The position numbers were made by a program, and so were the translations under genes. Positions 50,165 to 57,826 of a stretch of DNA of 64,000 bases are shown here, in pieces (position 1 is the stretch's first letter; each line of letters opens with the position of its first letter). This DNA comes from Mycobacteriaceae bacterium. Its GTDB lineage: Bacteria > Actinomycetota > Actinomycetes > Mycobacteriales > Mycobacteriaceae. The notes below the pieces were generated by a model. The model was not told the DNA's origin and did not search any database. It saw nothing but the letters and a program-made list of their open reading frames with translations. Where the stretch lies: contig JAIEPH010000007.1 in NCBI GenBank assembly GCA_019749805.1, positions 124,001 to 188,000 on the forward strand. Reading direction: 5' to 3'.

Positions 50165-50671
50165 ATGAGCAACGAGTCGGCGGCGGCCATCAGGCAGGAA
50201 CGCCGCGACTGGATGGCGAGGCACCGCGATGCGTACCTACGTTCGGGCGGAGCGCAGGGCCACATCATGGACATCAGCGAGGCCGGCGGACATGCGTTCA
50301 CGACCCACTGCCTGATCAGGGTGAAGGGCCGCAAGTCGGGTAGGACGCAGATCGTTCCGCTGATCTACGGCGACATCGGAGGCGAGGTCGTGGTTGTCGC
50401 GTCCAAGGGTGGAGCCGACGAGAACCCTGACTGGTATCACAACTTGCGTGCCGGTGACGAAGTCGACTTGCAGATCGCCACCCAGGCGTTCCGGGCTTCG
50501 TGGCGTGAGCCCGAAGGTGAAGAGCGGCACAGGATCTGGGACTTCATGTCGCATGTGTATCCGCCGTATCTGAGCTATCAGCGGGCGACGACGCGGCACA
50601 TCCCGGTGATCATGATGACTCCTGGCACGTCCATCGACGTGTTCGAGGAGTCCGACCTTCAGTCGTCGTAG
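50165..50671 (+). CDS. Second deazaflavin-dependent nitroreductase-family protein
   Basis: A 168-residue Ddn-like protein with HCLIRVKGRKSGRTQIVPL, VVVASKGGADENPDWYHNL and a C-terminal YQRATTRHIPVIMM. The A-S-K-G-G variant replaces A-S-N-Y-G of the neighbour, so the two are diverged paralogues. ATG 50165 follows CAGGGAG. It ends 16 bases from the convergent LysR stop. Confidence 0.85.
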   Translation: MSNESAAAIRQERRDWMARHRDAYLRSGGAQGHIMDISEAGGHAFTTHCLIRVKGRKSGRTQIVPLIYGDIGGEVVVVASKGGADENPDWYHNLRAGDEVDLQIATQAFRASWREPEGEERHRIWDFMSHVYPPYLSYQRATTRHIPVIMMTPGTSIDVFEESDLQSS

Positions 50672-50687
50672 GTCGGCTCGCCGCGCG

Positions 50688-51665
50688 TCAGCCTCGGCTA
50701 CGTGCCTCGTTCTCGACGATGATCGCGCAGGCGGTTTCGTAGAACGCGCTGATGAGCGTCGAGAACGAGAGCTCGAATGGATAGATCATGTGCACGTCCA
50801 TCGCCTCGAGCCGCCAGTCCGGCATGACGGCGACGATGCTGCCCTCGCGCAGTTCGGTCGTGCAGATGATCTGGGTGGGCATGGGTCCGATGCCGAGTCC
50901 TTGCAAGATGTACTGCTTGCACACCTGAAAGTTGTTGGCGCGCGCCCGCACCTGCGGTGACAGCTCGTAACGGCGCTTCTGTTTGGTGACGGTGAATTTT
51001 CGCGGTCCGCCGAAGCCGAAGTCGATGAATGGCAGAGCGTCCAGCTGCGTCGGGTCGGTGATCGGTTCGGGCAACTGCTTCACGAAGTCGGGCGTCGCGC
51101 AGAGAAAGAGCTCCAGGCTGAACACCTTTCGGGCGATCAACGTCGAATCCTGAAGTGGCCCAGTGCCGAACACGACGTCGAACCCGTCCTTGATCGGGTC
51201 GACGAGGTTGTCCACCAGGCGGATGTCCAACCGCGACTGGGGATAGTGCTGCAGGAACGCGGCACCCACGCGCGACGCGTAGTCGATACCGAGGAAGATC
51301 GGGATCGCAACCTTCAGCTCGCCCTGCGGCTCTTGTCTGCTGCCCTCGACGAGTGCGCGCACGCCGTTGGCCTCGGTCAGAATGTTCACGGCGTGGCTGT
51401 AGACCTGCACGCCGAGGTCCGTGACCGTGAGCTGGTGCGTGTTCTTCCGCAGCAGCTTGATACCGAGGTCGGCTTCCAGCTTGGTCAGCTTGCGGCTCAC
51501 GGTGGACTTGGGCATGCCGAGCAGCGCGGCCGCTCTCGACAGGCTGCGGCACTCGACGACCTTGCCGAATACCAGCAGGGCGTCGAGGTCGAACGGCAGG
51601 TTCTGTTCCATCGGCTGTTCCAAATATGCAACAGGGTGTTGCGCTTCTGCATCTGTTTTGACCAT
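50688..51665 (-). CDS. LysR-family regulator of the Rieske/TauD operon
   Basis: A regulator of 325 residues from ATG 51665 or 307 from ATG 51611. The HTH lies at about 28-85 (SLSRAAALLGMPKSTVSRKL), followed by a LysR substrate-binding domain (about 110-310). The shorter form is attractive because the first residues of the long form look unlike a LysR N-terminus, and a palindrome at 51628-51642 would then fall upstream of the start. It is divergent from the Rieske gene, so it is probably its inducer-responsive activator. Confidence 0.88.
   Translation of the reverse strand: MVKTDAEAQHPVAYLEQPMEQNLPFDLDALLVFGKVVECRSLSRAAALLGMPKSTVSRKLTKLEADLGIKLLRKNTHQLTVTDLGVQVYSHAVNILTEANGVRALVEGSRQEPQGELKVAIPIFLGIDYASRVGAAFLQHYPQSRLDIRLVDNLVDPIKDGFDVVFGTGPLQDSTLIARKVFSLELFLCATPDFVKQLPEPITDPTQLDALPFIDFGFGGPRKFTVTKQKRRYELSPQVRARANNFQVCKQYILQGLGIGPMPTQIICTTELREGSIVAVMPDWRLEAMDVHMIYPFELSFSTLISAFYETACAIIVENEARSRG
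51628..51642. promoter_or_regulatory. Palindrome GCAACA-GGG-TGTTGC, candidate LysR site
   Basis: A perfect 15-base inverted repeat lies 17 bases before ATG 51611 of the LysR gene and 83 bases before the divergent Rieske start. LysR boxes usually have this size and position. If the longer LysR start is real, the site lies inside its coding region, which is less usual. Confidence 0.5.
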
Positions 51666-51724
51666 TTCCGCAGCTGTTAGCGTCGGCGCATCTGTAGTCG
51701 GGGCCGAAGTATGAGGAGGGCCTC

Positions 51725-53002
51725 ATGAGTCACGACAGCCTGGTGACCAAACCCGAAAGCGGACACTGGACCGACGCCTATCCCGAACTCGGCCGCGGCC
51801 CGGTGTCACTCGAAGACTGCGTCTCCGAGGAGTTCTACGAGAAGGAACGCGAACACGTCTTCAAAAAGACGTGGCTGTATGTGGGCCGGGTGGAGCGGGT
51901 GCCGAAGTCGGGCAGTTACTTCACCCGCGAGCTGAGGTTTCTCAACACGTCGGTCATCGTCGTCCGGGGCAAGGACGGCGTGATCCGCGCTATGCACAAC
52001 ATCTGCCCGCACCGCGGCAACAAGATGCTCTGGGAGGACGATCCCTTCCGGGAGGTCCAGGGCCGCGCGCCGCTGCTGTACTGCCGATTCCACGGTTGGC
52101 GCTACAAGCTGGATGGCTCGCTGCATTCGGCGACGCGTCAGGATCTGCTGCTCGACTTCGACGCCGCCAGTTGCCGGGTTCCCGCCATTCAGTGCGAGGT
52201 GTGGGAAGGGTTCATCTTCATCAATCTCAACCCGCACAACACCGATTCGTTGCGGTCGTATCTCGGGGAACTGGCACACGGTCTGGAGGGCTATCCCTTC
52301 GACGGGCCGCATCAGGTGTATCAGTTCAAGGCCGAATTGCAGTGCAACTGGAAGATTTTCGTCGATGGATTCGCGGAAAGCTACCACGGCCCCTATCTGC
52401 ACGCTTCGTCTTTCGGCGCGCTCACCGCGGAGGCCAGAGAAGCGTTCGATCAACCGAATCCGTTCACTGATGCGCTGGGCTACCAGCTGAAGGGCCCGCA
52501 CCGGATGTTTTCCTTCGCCGGCGAACCGTCGCAGAAGACGCCCTACTCCAAGCCGATCGAATGCGTGATGGAGGCCAGCGCGGCGGGTCCGTGGAACAAG
52601 AAACCCAATCGGGGGCCGATGCCGCCGGGTATCAATCCGACGCGCGCCGAGAAGTACGGATTCGACTCTTTCCAGTTCTTCCCGAATTTCGTGTTGATCT
52701 TCGGCGCATCGGGTTTCACGGTCCACACTCACTGGCCGACGGGTCCGCATTCGCACATCTTCGAAACCGAGGCGTACTACCAGCCGCCGACCACCCATCG
52801 GGAACGGTTGGGCCAGGAACTGACGATGACGTTCCTCAACGACATCATCCTGGAGGACGCCAGCCCGTCCGAAGGCCTGCAGGCGATGCTGAACAGCGGT
52901 GTCCTGACACATTTCACGATGAACGACGAGGAGATCCTGTTGCGTCATCTGCACAAGGTGGTCGGTGACTACGTCTCGGCGGGCGAGGCGGCGGCCCGAT
53001 GA
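51725..53002 (+). CDS. Rieske-type aromatic-ring-hydroxylating oxygenase, alpha subunit
   Basis: A 425-residue oxygenase. The Rieske [2Fe-2S] ligands are C94 and H96 (CPHRGN) and C120 and H123 (CRFHGW). The mononuclear iron site is in FVDGFAESYHGPYLH (H221, H226). The C-terminal domain is RHO alpha-like. ATG 51725 follows GAGGAG. No reductase, ferredoxin or beta subunit is encoded nearby; the next small gene takes the place where a beta subunit often sits but does not resemble one. First gene of a five-gene operon. Confidence 0.9.
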   Translation: MSHDSLVTKPESGHWTDAYPELGRGPVSLEDCVSEEFYEKEREHVFKKTWLYVGRVERVPKSGSYFTRELRFLNTSVIVVRGKDGVIRAMHNICPHRGNKMLWEDDPFREVQGRAPLLYCRFHGWRYKLDGSLHSATRQDLLLDFDAASCRVPAIQCEVWEGFIFINLNPHNTDSLRSYLGELAHGLEGYPFDGPHQVYQFKAELQCNWKIFVDGFAESYHGPYLHASSFGALTAEAREAFDQPNPFTDALGYQLKGPHRMFSFAGEPSQKTPYSKPIECVMEASAAGPWNKKPNRGPMPPGINPTRAEKYGFDSFQFFPNFVLIFGASGFTVHTHWPTGPHSHIFETEAYYQPPTTHRERLGQELTMTFLNDIILEDASPSEGLQAMLNSGVLTHFTMNDEEILLRHLHKVVGDYVSAGEAAAR

Positions 53003-53322
53003 GCGCGCTTTTGCCCCCGGAGTTCTCGCAACTCGAACACCTGGTCGACGAGTGGGCCATCGAAGACGGACATCAGCGCTACATAAAGCGGGTGAATTCG
53101 TCGATGGAGGAGATCCAGGCGTTCTATGACCAGGTGTTCCCCTATGCCGAAGAAGCCGTCACCTACGTCGACAAGTTCGACTACTCAGAGCCGTTGCCCG
53201 ACGATGTCGCCAACCTACGCAACCTGCTCTACTCGCTGATCACGGTGTCGCTGGCGGTCGAACTGTGGAAGCAGCCGCGGGTAAAGCATTCGGCCAACAC
53301 CATTCTCACGAGAGTGAGCTGA
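52999..53322 (+). CDS. Unknown helical protein coupled to the Rieske gene
   Basis: A 107-residue acidic, helical protein (SSMEEIQAFYDQVFPYAEEA, then VDKFDYSEPLPDD) with no cysteines and no recognisable domain. ATG overlaps the Rieske stop (ATGA) and TauD starts five bases later. Size and position suggest a small subunit or assembly partner of the oxygenase, but RHO beta subunits are about 160-190 residues with an NTF2 fold, which this does not show. I do not recognise it. Confidence 0.72.
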   Translation: MSALLPPEFSQLEHLVDEWAIEDGHQRYIKRVNSSMEEIQAFYDQVFPYAEEAVTYVDKFDYSEPLPDDVANLRNLLYSLITVSLAVELWKQPRVKHSANTILTRVS

Positions 53323-53327
53323 TCGCC

Positions 53328-54158
53328 ATGGGACTCACCTCAGCACAGCTCGACGTCGTCGACCTGACCCCGCGGATCGGTAGCGAGATCAGAACCGACC
53401 TGGGCACGCTACTAAGCGGCTGCGAAGCCCAGCACATCCGCGCAATTCTCGAGCAGCGCGGCGTCGTTTTCTTCCGCGGACTCGACATCAGCGACGCACA
53501 GCAAGTAGCGATCGCCAGGACCCTCGGCGCCATCCCCGCGAACGAGGGCGAGAGCGGCATCTACAAGATCTCGCTCGACAAGAACGTGAACCAGCGAGCC
53601 GAGTATCTGAAGGGCTCGATGTTCTGGCATTTCGACGGATCGTTGCAGCCTTATCCGAACCTCGCGACCCTGCTGAGGGCCATCACGCTGTCAGCAACCG
53701 GTGGCGAGACCGAGTTCTGCAATACCTACGCGGCCTACGACGACCTGCCGCAGTCCGACAAGGAACTCATCGCGGATCTTCGCGTGGTCCACAGCGCGGA
53801 ACGCTCGCAGTATTACGTCCGTCCCGAGATGAGCTTCGAGGAGATCACGTTTTGGCAGAAGTCGCCGACAAAAACGTGCCCCATCGTGTGGACACATCAG
53901 TCTGGCCGAAAGTCGTTGCTGCTCGGTGCGACAGCCGATTACGTGATCGGCATGTCCGCCGAGGAGAGCCGCCGACTCCTTGCCCGCTTGCGTGACTGGG
54001 CCACCCAGCCGCAATACGTCTACCGTCACCAGTGGGAGTCAGGTGACCTGGTGATGTGGGACAACACCGGTACGATGCACCGGGTGCTCGAGTATCCCGT
54101 CGACAGCGGCCGTCTGATGCATCGCACGATCCTTGCGGGCGAAGAGCCCCTGCAGTGA
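53328..54158 (+). CDS. TauD/TfdA-family 2-oxoglutarate-dependent dioxygenase
   Basis: A 276-residue Fe(II)/2-oxoglutarate oxygenase. The facial triad is H101 and D103 (MFWHFDGS) with H251 (TGTMHRVLEY); GRLMHRTI supplies the arginine that usually binds 2-oxoglutarate. The family hydroxylates next to a sulfonate, ether, amine or carboxylate, often releasing sulfite, an aldehyde or an alcohol. It is translationally linked to the unknown 107-residue gene and to the LLM gene (TGA inside GTGA). Confidence 0.88.
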   Translation: MGLTSAQLDVVDLTPRIGSEIRTDLGTLLSGCEAQHIRAILEQRGVVFFRGLDISDAQQVAIARTLGAIPANEGESGIYKISLDKNVNQRAEYLKGSMFWHFDGSLQPYPNLATLLRAITLSATGGETEFCNTYAAYDDLPQSDKELIADLRVVHSAERSQYYVRPEMSFEEITFWQKSPTKTCPIVWTHQSGRKSLLLGATADYVIGMSAEESRRLLARLRDWATQPQYVYRHQWESGDLVMWDNTGTMHRVLEYPVDSGRLMHRTILAGEEPLQ

Positions 54159-55021
54159 AAATCGGCATCGCGACGCCGGTGGTCACCAACGTCGGCGGCG
54201 CGGCTCTCACGTGGGAGCGCGATGCGACTATCGAGGACATCGGCCGAGTCGCCGAGACGGCGGACCGGCTCGGCTATCACTTCCTGACCTGCAGTGAGCA
54301 CATCGGCATCCCCGCCTCCGAGGCGGGACGGCGAGGTGCACGCTACTGGGATCCGCTGGCCACCTTGGGCTACATCGCGGCTCGCACCGAGCGGATCCGG
54401 CTTGCCACCATGACACTGGTGCTCGGGTATCACCATCCGCTCGAGATCGTGAAGCGTTACGGAACACTCGATCACGTCAGCAAGGGACGGGTGATACTCG
54501 GTGTCGGGGTCGGCTCGCTGAAGCACGAGTTCGACCTGCTCGGCGCGCCGTTCGACGACCGAGGGGCGCGCGCTGACGAAGCTCTGCGGGCCCTGCGGGT
54601 TGCGCTGCCGACCAATGAACCCGCGTACGAGGGCGAGTTCTACTCCTTCGGTGGCCTGACCGTCGACCCTTGTGCCTTGCAATCGCATATGCCGATCTGG
54701 GTGGGCGGACGAACGAAACGCTCGTTGCGCCGGGCGCTCACGCTTGCCGACGGCTGGTGCCCGTTTGCCGTGTCGATCGACACCGCTGCCGAATGGCTGA
54801 GCACACGCGACGTTCCCGACGGCTTCGAGGTCGTGCTGCCCGCGGACAAGCCGCTGGATCCGGTGGGAAACCCGGAGGCGGCCAGGGAAACGCTCGAGAA
54901 GATGGCCGCGGCCGGCACGACGACGGTGTTCGCCTATTTCACTCATGAGTCGTTAGACCACTACCTCGAACAGCTCCATGCGTTGGCTGAGCTGCACGGT
55001 CTGAACGGAGCGCCGGCATGA
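54155..55021 (+). CDS. LLM-class F420-dependent oxidoreductase
   Basis: A 288-residue luciferase-like barrel of the F420-dependent subgroup, with TLDHVSKGRVILGVGVGSL and MPIWVGGRTKRSLRRA, the latter being the phosphate-end motif. It starts KIGIATPVVTNVGG from GTG 54155, which overlaps the TauD stop. Enzymes of this kind add or remove hydride from an alcohol, imine or enoyl group with F420. It overlaps the next gene by four bases. Confidence 0.88.
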   Translation: MKIGIATPVVTNVGGAALTWERDATIEDIGRVAETADRLGYHFLTCSEHIGIPASEAGRRGARYWDPLATLGYIAARTERIRLATMTLVLGYHHPLEIVKRYGTLDHVSKGRVILGVGVGSLKHEFDLLGAPFDDRGARADEALRALRVALPTNEPAYEGEFYSFGGLTVDPCALQSHMPIWVGGRTKRSLRRALTLADGWCPFAVSIDTAAEWLSTRDVPDGFEVVLPADKPLDPVGNPEAARETLEKMAAAGTTTVFAYFTHESLDHYLEQLHALAELHGLNGAPA

Positions 55022-55599
55022 CGCTGCTACCCCCATTGACGCAGGACGAGTGGGGCGACGACGAATACGCCGCCGTCGGCGCACTGTTCGGGATACCAGG
55101 TGACGCCGTGCCGCGCGCAGGCTCGGGGGACCCACGGGACCCGATGAACTTCGACATCCTCGGTGTGCTTGCGCGTCATCCGGCGATGACCCGGGAGTTC
55201 ATGAGCTACAACGCTTTTCTGCTGCAGCGCGGCGAGCTGCCGCTGCGCCTGCGCGAGCTGGCGATCCTGCGCCTGGCGCACACGCGACGTTCGGTGTTCT
55301 TCTGGGGGGAGCACGTCAGAGTCGCCACCGCCGGCGGTCTGCCGGAGGCCGACATCGCGCGTCTCACGGCAGGCAACGACGGATTCGAGGGCATCGACCG
55401 GTTGGTTCTCGACGCCACCGACGAACTGCTGACGGACGGGCGTGCCGCGGCGCAGACGTGGAAGCAGCTTGTCGAAGCTTTAGGCACGCATCAGGCGATG
55501 GAACTCATCTTCGTCGTCGGCACGTACGCGATGCTGGCGATGGCGTGCGACACATGGGCACTCGTCCCTCCGCCCGGCAGTGCCCAATTGCCCGACTGA
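55018..55599 (+). CDS. Carboxymuconolactone decarboxylase/AhpD-like protein
   Basis: A 193-residue, mainly helical protein with LPLRLRELAILRLAHTRRS, then VFFWGEHVRVATAGGL and GLPEADIARL, which is the CMD/AhpD core. The family often uses a CxxC motif; here the region reads FFWGEH, with no cysteine, so peroxidase activity is unlikely and a decarboxylase or hydrolase type is favoured. ATG overlaps the LLM gene. Last gene of the five-gene operon, followed by a nested hairpin. Confidence 0.82.
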   Translation: MTLLPPLTQDEWGDDEYAAVGALFGIPGDAVPRAGSGDPRDPMNFDILGVLARHPAMTREFMSYNAFLLQRGELPLRLRELAILRLAHTRRSVFFWGEHVRVATAGGLPEADIARLTAGNDGFEGIDRLVLDATDELLTDGRAAAQTWKQLVEALGTHQAMELIFVVGTYAMLAMACDTWALVPPPGSAQLPD

Positions 55600-55644
55600 C
55601 GTCGAGCTAGTCTGCGGTCACGTTTCGCGGGAGTGTGACGTCAG
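55596..55644. terminator. Nested inverted repeat between convergent genes
   Basis: Outer arms CTGACGTC (55596-55603) and GACGTCAG (55637-55644) enclose GGTCAC/GTGAC inner arms around TTTCGCGGGA. The stop codons of both convergent genes lie in it. The loop strand CTAGTCTGCGGTCA resembles CTAGTCTGCGTTCA at 12433-12446, so the two hairpins may belong to one dispersed family. Confidence 0.5.
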
Positions 55645-56834
55645 CAGGTCAGCACCATGCAGCCGGCGATCGGGCCGCCCCCGGCCGCAGCGACGGCGAC
55701 CTCGGGCCGTTGCGCAACTTGCCGGTCGCCGGCCTGCCCGCGCAACTGCAGACACGCTTCGTGCAACAGCCAGTAACCGTGCATGCGTCCGGCGGACAGT
55801 TGTCCCCCATAGGTGTTCAGCGGCAGCTCGCCGTCGAGCGCTATCCGCTTCGCCCCCTCGACGAATGGCCCGGCTTCGCCGTCACCACAGAAGCCCAGTG
55901 CCTCCAGCCACGCGAACGTGAGATACGTGAAGCCGTCGTAGATTTCGGCCACGTCCACATCCGACGGAGTCAGGTCGGTGCGCGACCACATCTCCGTCGC
56001 GGCCTCACTGGACGCCATTTTCGGAAAATCGTCGCGATGGAACCAGCCGTCCGAGCCGTAGGCACCCCCGACCGCCTCGACCTTCACCGCGGGGTTCGGG
56101 CAGTCCGCCGCATAGTCGGAATGCGACACCACCAGCGCAATCGCGCCATCGATCGGCACGTCGCAATCGAAGAGGCCCAACGGTGTCGAGATAGGGCGTG
56201 AGGTCAGGTAGTCGTCCATGCTCATCGGATCTCGGAACGCCGCGCGAGGGTTGAGGCCGGCGTTGCGTCTGCTGTTGATCGCGAGCCAGCCCAGTTGCTC
56301 TCTTGTCGTTCCGTACATCTCCATATGACGCCGGCAGTGCATGGCGACCCAGTTCGCGGCCGAGTACGCGTGCGCCGCCAGCAGCACGTTGATGTCCTCG
56401 AACGGTTTGAGCCTCCGGCGTGTCCCGGGAGGCCGAGGCTCGAGCGGCGGGTCGGCGAGGGGAGCGAGGAGCGGTGAGGCGGTCGAACCGGTCATAGCCC
56501 CGCCGAGCATCTGCACCGTCCGATAGACCAGCACATGTCGCGCCCGTTTCTCCGACACCGCGACCAGTGCCGACATGAACGGAGTCAGCACCCCGCCGGT
56601 ACCGAACCCGACACCGACGTCGTCGGCGTCATTGCCAAGACTCTCAACGACTTCAGACGGCAGCGTGTCGCCGAAGGTCGCGATACCGTCGATGTCCTCG
56701 GGCTTCAGGCCGGCGTCCGCGATCGCGTCCCGCACCGCTTCCATGGTCAGTTCCAGCCCGGGGATGCCTGTCTTGCGGCCGATGCGCGAAATGCCGAGGC
56801 CACTGACAATCGTGTCCTTCTCGAAGAAGCTCAT
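55641..56834 (-). CDS. Thiolase-like protein (Ltp2/SCP-x type)
   Basis: A 397-residue thiolase-fold protein. Like the copy at 27.7 kb it lacks the thiolase Cys at the first position, but it retains both tyrosines expected of a steroid side-chain aldolase: EIYDGFTYLTF and NTYGGQLSAGRMHG. ATG 56834. It is divergent from a DUF35 gene with an intact zinc ribbon, 57 bases away. Together they could form an aldolase complex like Ltp2-ChsH2. Substrate unknown. Confidence 0.82.
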   Translation of the reverse strand: MSFFEKDTIVSGLGISRIGRKTGIPGLELTMEAVRDAIADAGLKPEDIDGIATFGDTLPSEVVESLGNDADDVGVGFGTGGVLTPFMSALVAVSEKRARHVLVYRTVQMLGGAMTGSTASPLLAPLADPPLEPRPPGTRRRLKPFEDINVLLAAHAYSAANWVAMHCRRHMEMYGTTREQLGWLAINSRRNAGLNPRAAFRDPMSMDDYLTSRPISTPLGLFDCDVPIDGAIALVVSHSDYAADCPNPAVKVEAVGGAYGSDGWFHRDDFPKMASSEAATEMWSRTDLTPSDVDVAEIYDGFTYLTFAWLEALGFCGDGEAGPFVEGAKRIALDGELPLNTYGGQLSAGRMHGYWLLHEACLQLRGQAGDRQVAQRPEVAVAAAGGGPIAGCMVLTC

Positions 56835-56891
56835 CGGCACCCATCCATCTATTTTTGTAATGACAGCCGATAGGAATGTAACTTGCTTCCT

Positions 56892-57323
56892 ATGTCCGAC
56901 CACGCCCAGCCCTCAGCGCGGATGCTGCCCGCGCTCGATGACCACAACCGGGCGTTCTGGACTGGGGGAGCCGAGGGAGCGCTCAGAATCCCCTTCTGCG
57001 CTTCCTGCGGCACATGGGTGACTCCGCTGGCCGCAGAATGCCCGGGTTGCGACGGCGTGCTGGAGTATCGCCCGGTGTCCGGTCGGGGGACGGTGTTCAC
57101 GTACACCGTCAACTACCAGCCCTTCAACCCGGGTGTGCCCTTGCCGTATGTGATCGCAATCGTCGAGCTGGAGGAGCAGGCCGACCTGCGCATCGCGACC
57201 AATATCGTTGACTGCGAACCGGACTCGGTCCGTATCGGCCTTCCGGTCGAGGTGCGCTTCGAACACCAGGTCGTCGGTGATGAAATTGTCTACATGCCGG
57301 TCTTCGCGCCGCGGGTTGACTAG
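56892..57323 (+). CDS. DUF35 OB-fold protein with intact zinc ribbon
   Basis: A 143-residue protein. The N-terminal ribbon has four cysteines (FCASCGTWVTPLAAECPGC), followed by an OB fold (GRGTVFTYTVNYQPFNPG, then RIGLPVEVRFEHQVV). DUF35 proteins partner thiolase-like or hydratase enzymes and some bind acyl-CoA. ATG 56892; a TTG nine bases earlier is possible. It is divergent from the thiolase-like gene, its probable partner. Confidence 0.85.
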   Translation: MSDHAQPSARMLPALDDHNRAFWTGGAEGALRIPFCASCGTWVTPLAAECPGCDGVLEYRPVSGRGTVFTYTVNYQPFNPGVPLPYVIAIVELEEQADLRIATNIVDCEPDSVRIGLPVEVRFEHQVVGDEIVYMPVFAPRVD

Positions 57324-57640
57324 CGGGCCGCCACCAGGCGTTCCACCTCGGTCAGGTCGTATGGCGTCCGCAGGCCGAGAAGCGGGTGGTCGGCGTACTG
57401 CGCGACACCGATGGGTCCTGGTTGCAGCAGACCGAGGCGACAACGGATGCGCGACTGTCCATCCAGCCCGACCCGATGCCGAGCACCGCCCGCCCGCCGG
57501 ACAGGTGATCCACCGTGCGCGCCATGTCGGCGAGCAGGTCCGGTTGTGGTAGCACCCACCCGTCACCGGCATCCCGAGCTGGGAGACGTTCGACGTCGTC
57601 ACCGCCACGAAAGGCGACTTTTGTAGGAATAGTGCGAGTA
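57321..57640 (-). pseudogene. Decayed LLM/F420 oxidoreductase fragment
   Basis: Pieces of one LLM protein are scattered over frames: TTSNVSQLGMPVTG in one frame, then LPQPDLLADMARTVDHLSGG and RAVLGIGSGW in another, and a C-terminal piece HPLLGLRTPYDLTEVERLVA in the third, ending at 57321. The N-terminus and the centre are missing. The relic sits just after the DUF35 stop. The following interval to 57826 shows no gene I can support. Confidence 0.6.
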
Positions 57641-57826
57641 ATCGTCTACAAAACTCGGATCTGAGCGTCAAAAGGCGCGGCCTTTGAGGCTTATCGAAAG
57701 CGAAGCGAACGTCGACACCGAGTTCGTCGACTCCCTGCCATCCTGCCGCAGGGCCGCCATCGTCGTGTTCTGCGGATGAATCTGAACGCCGACCTTCACC
57801 GTTGGCGCGGTAGTCCGCGGCAGTGT

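Noticed and set aside
57685..57780. Coding-like stretch RLIESEANVDTEFVDSLP ending at TGA 57777-57779
   Set aside because: About 30 residues without a start, ribosome site or recognised family; too little to call even a pseudogene.
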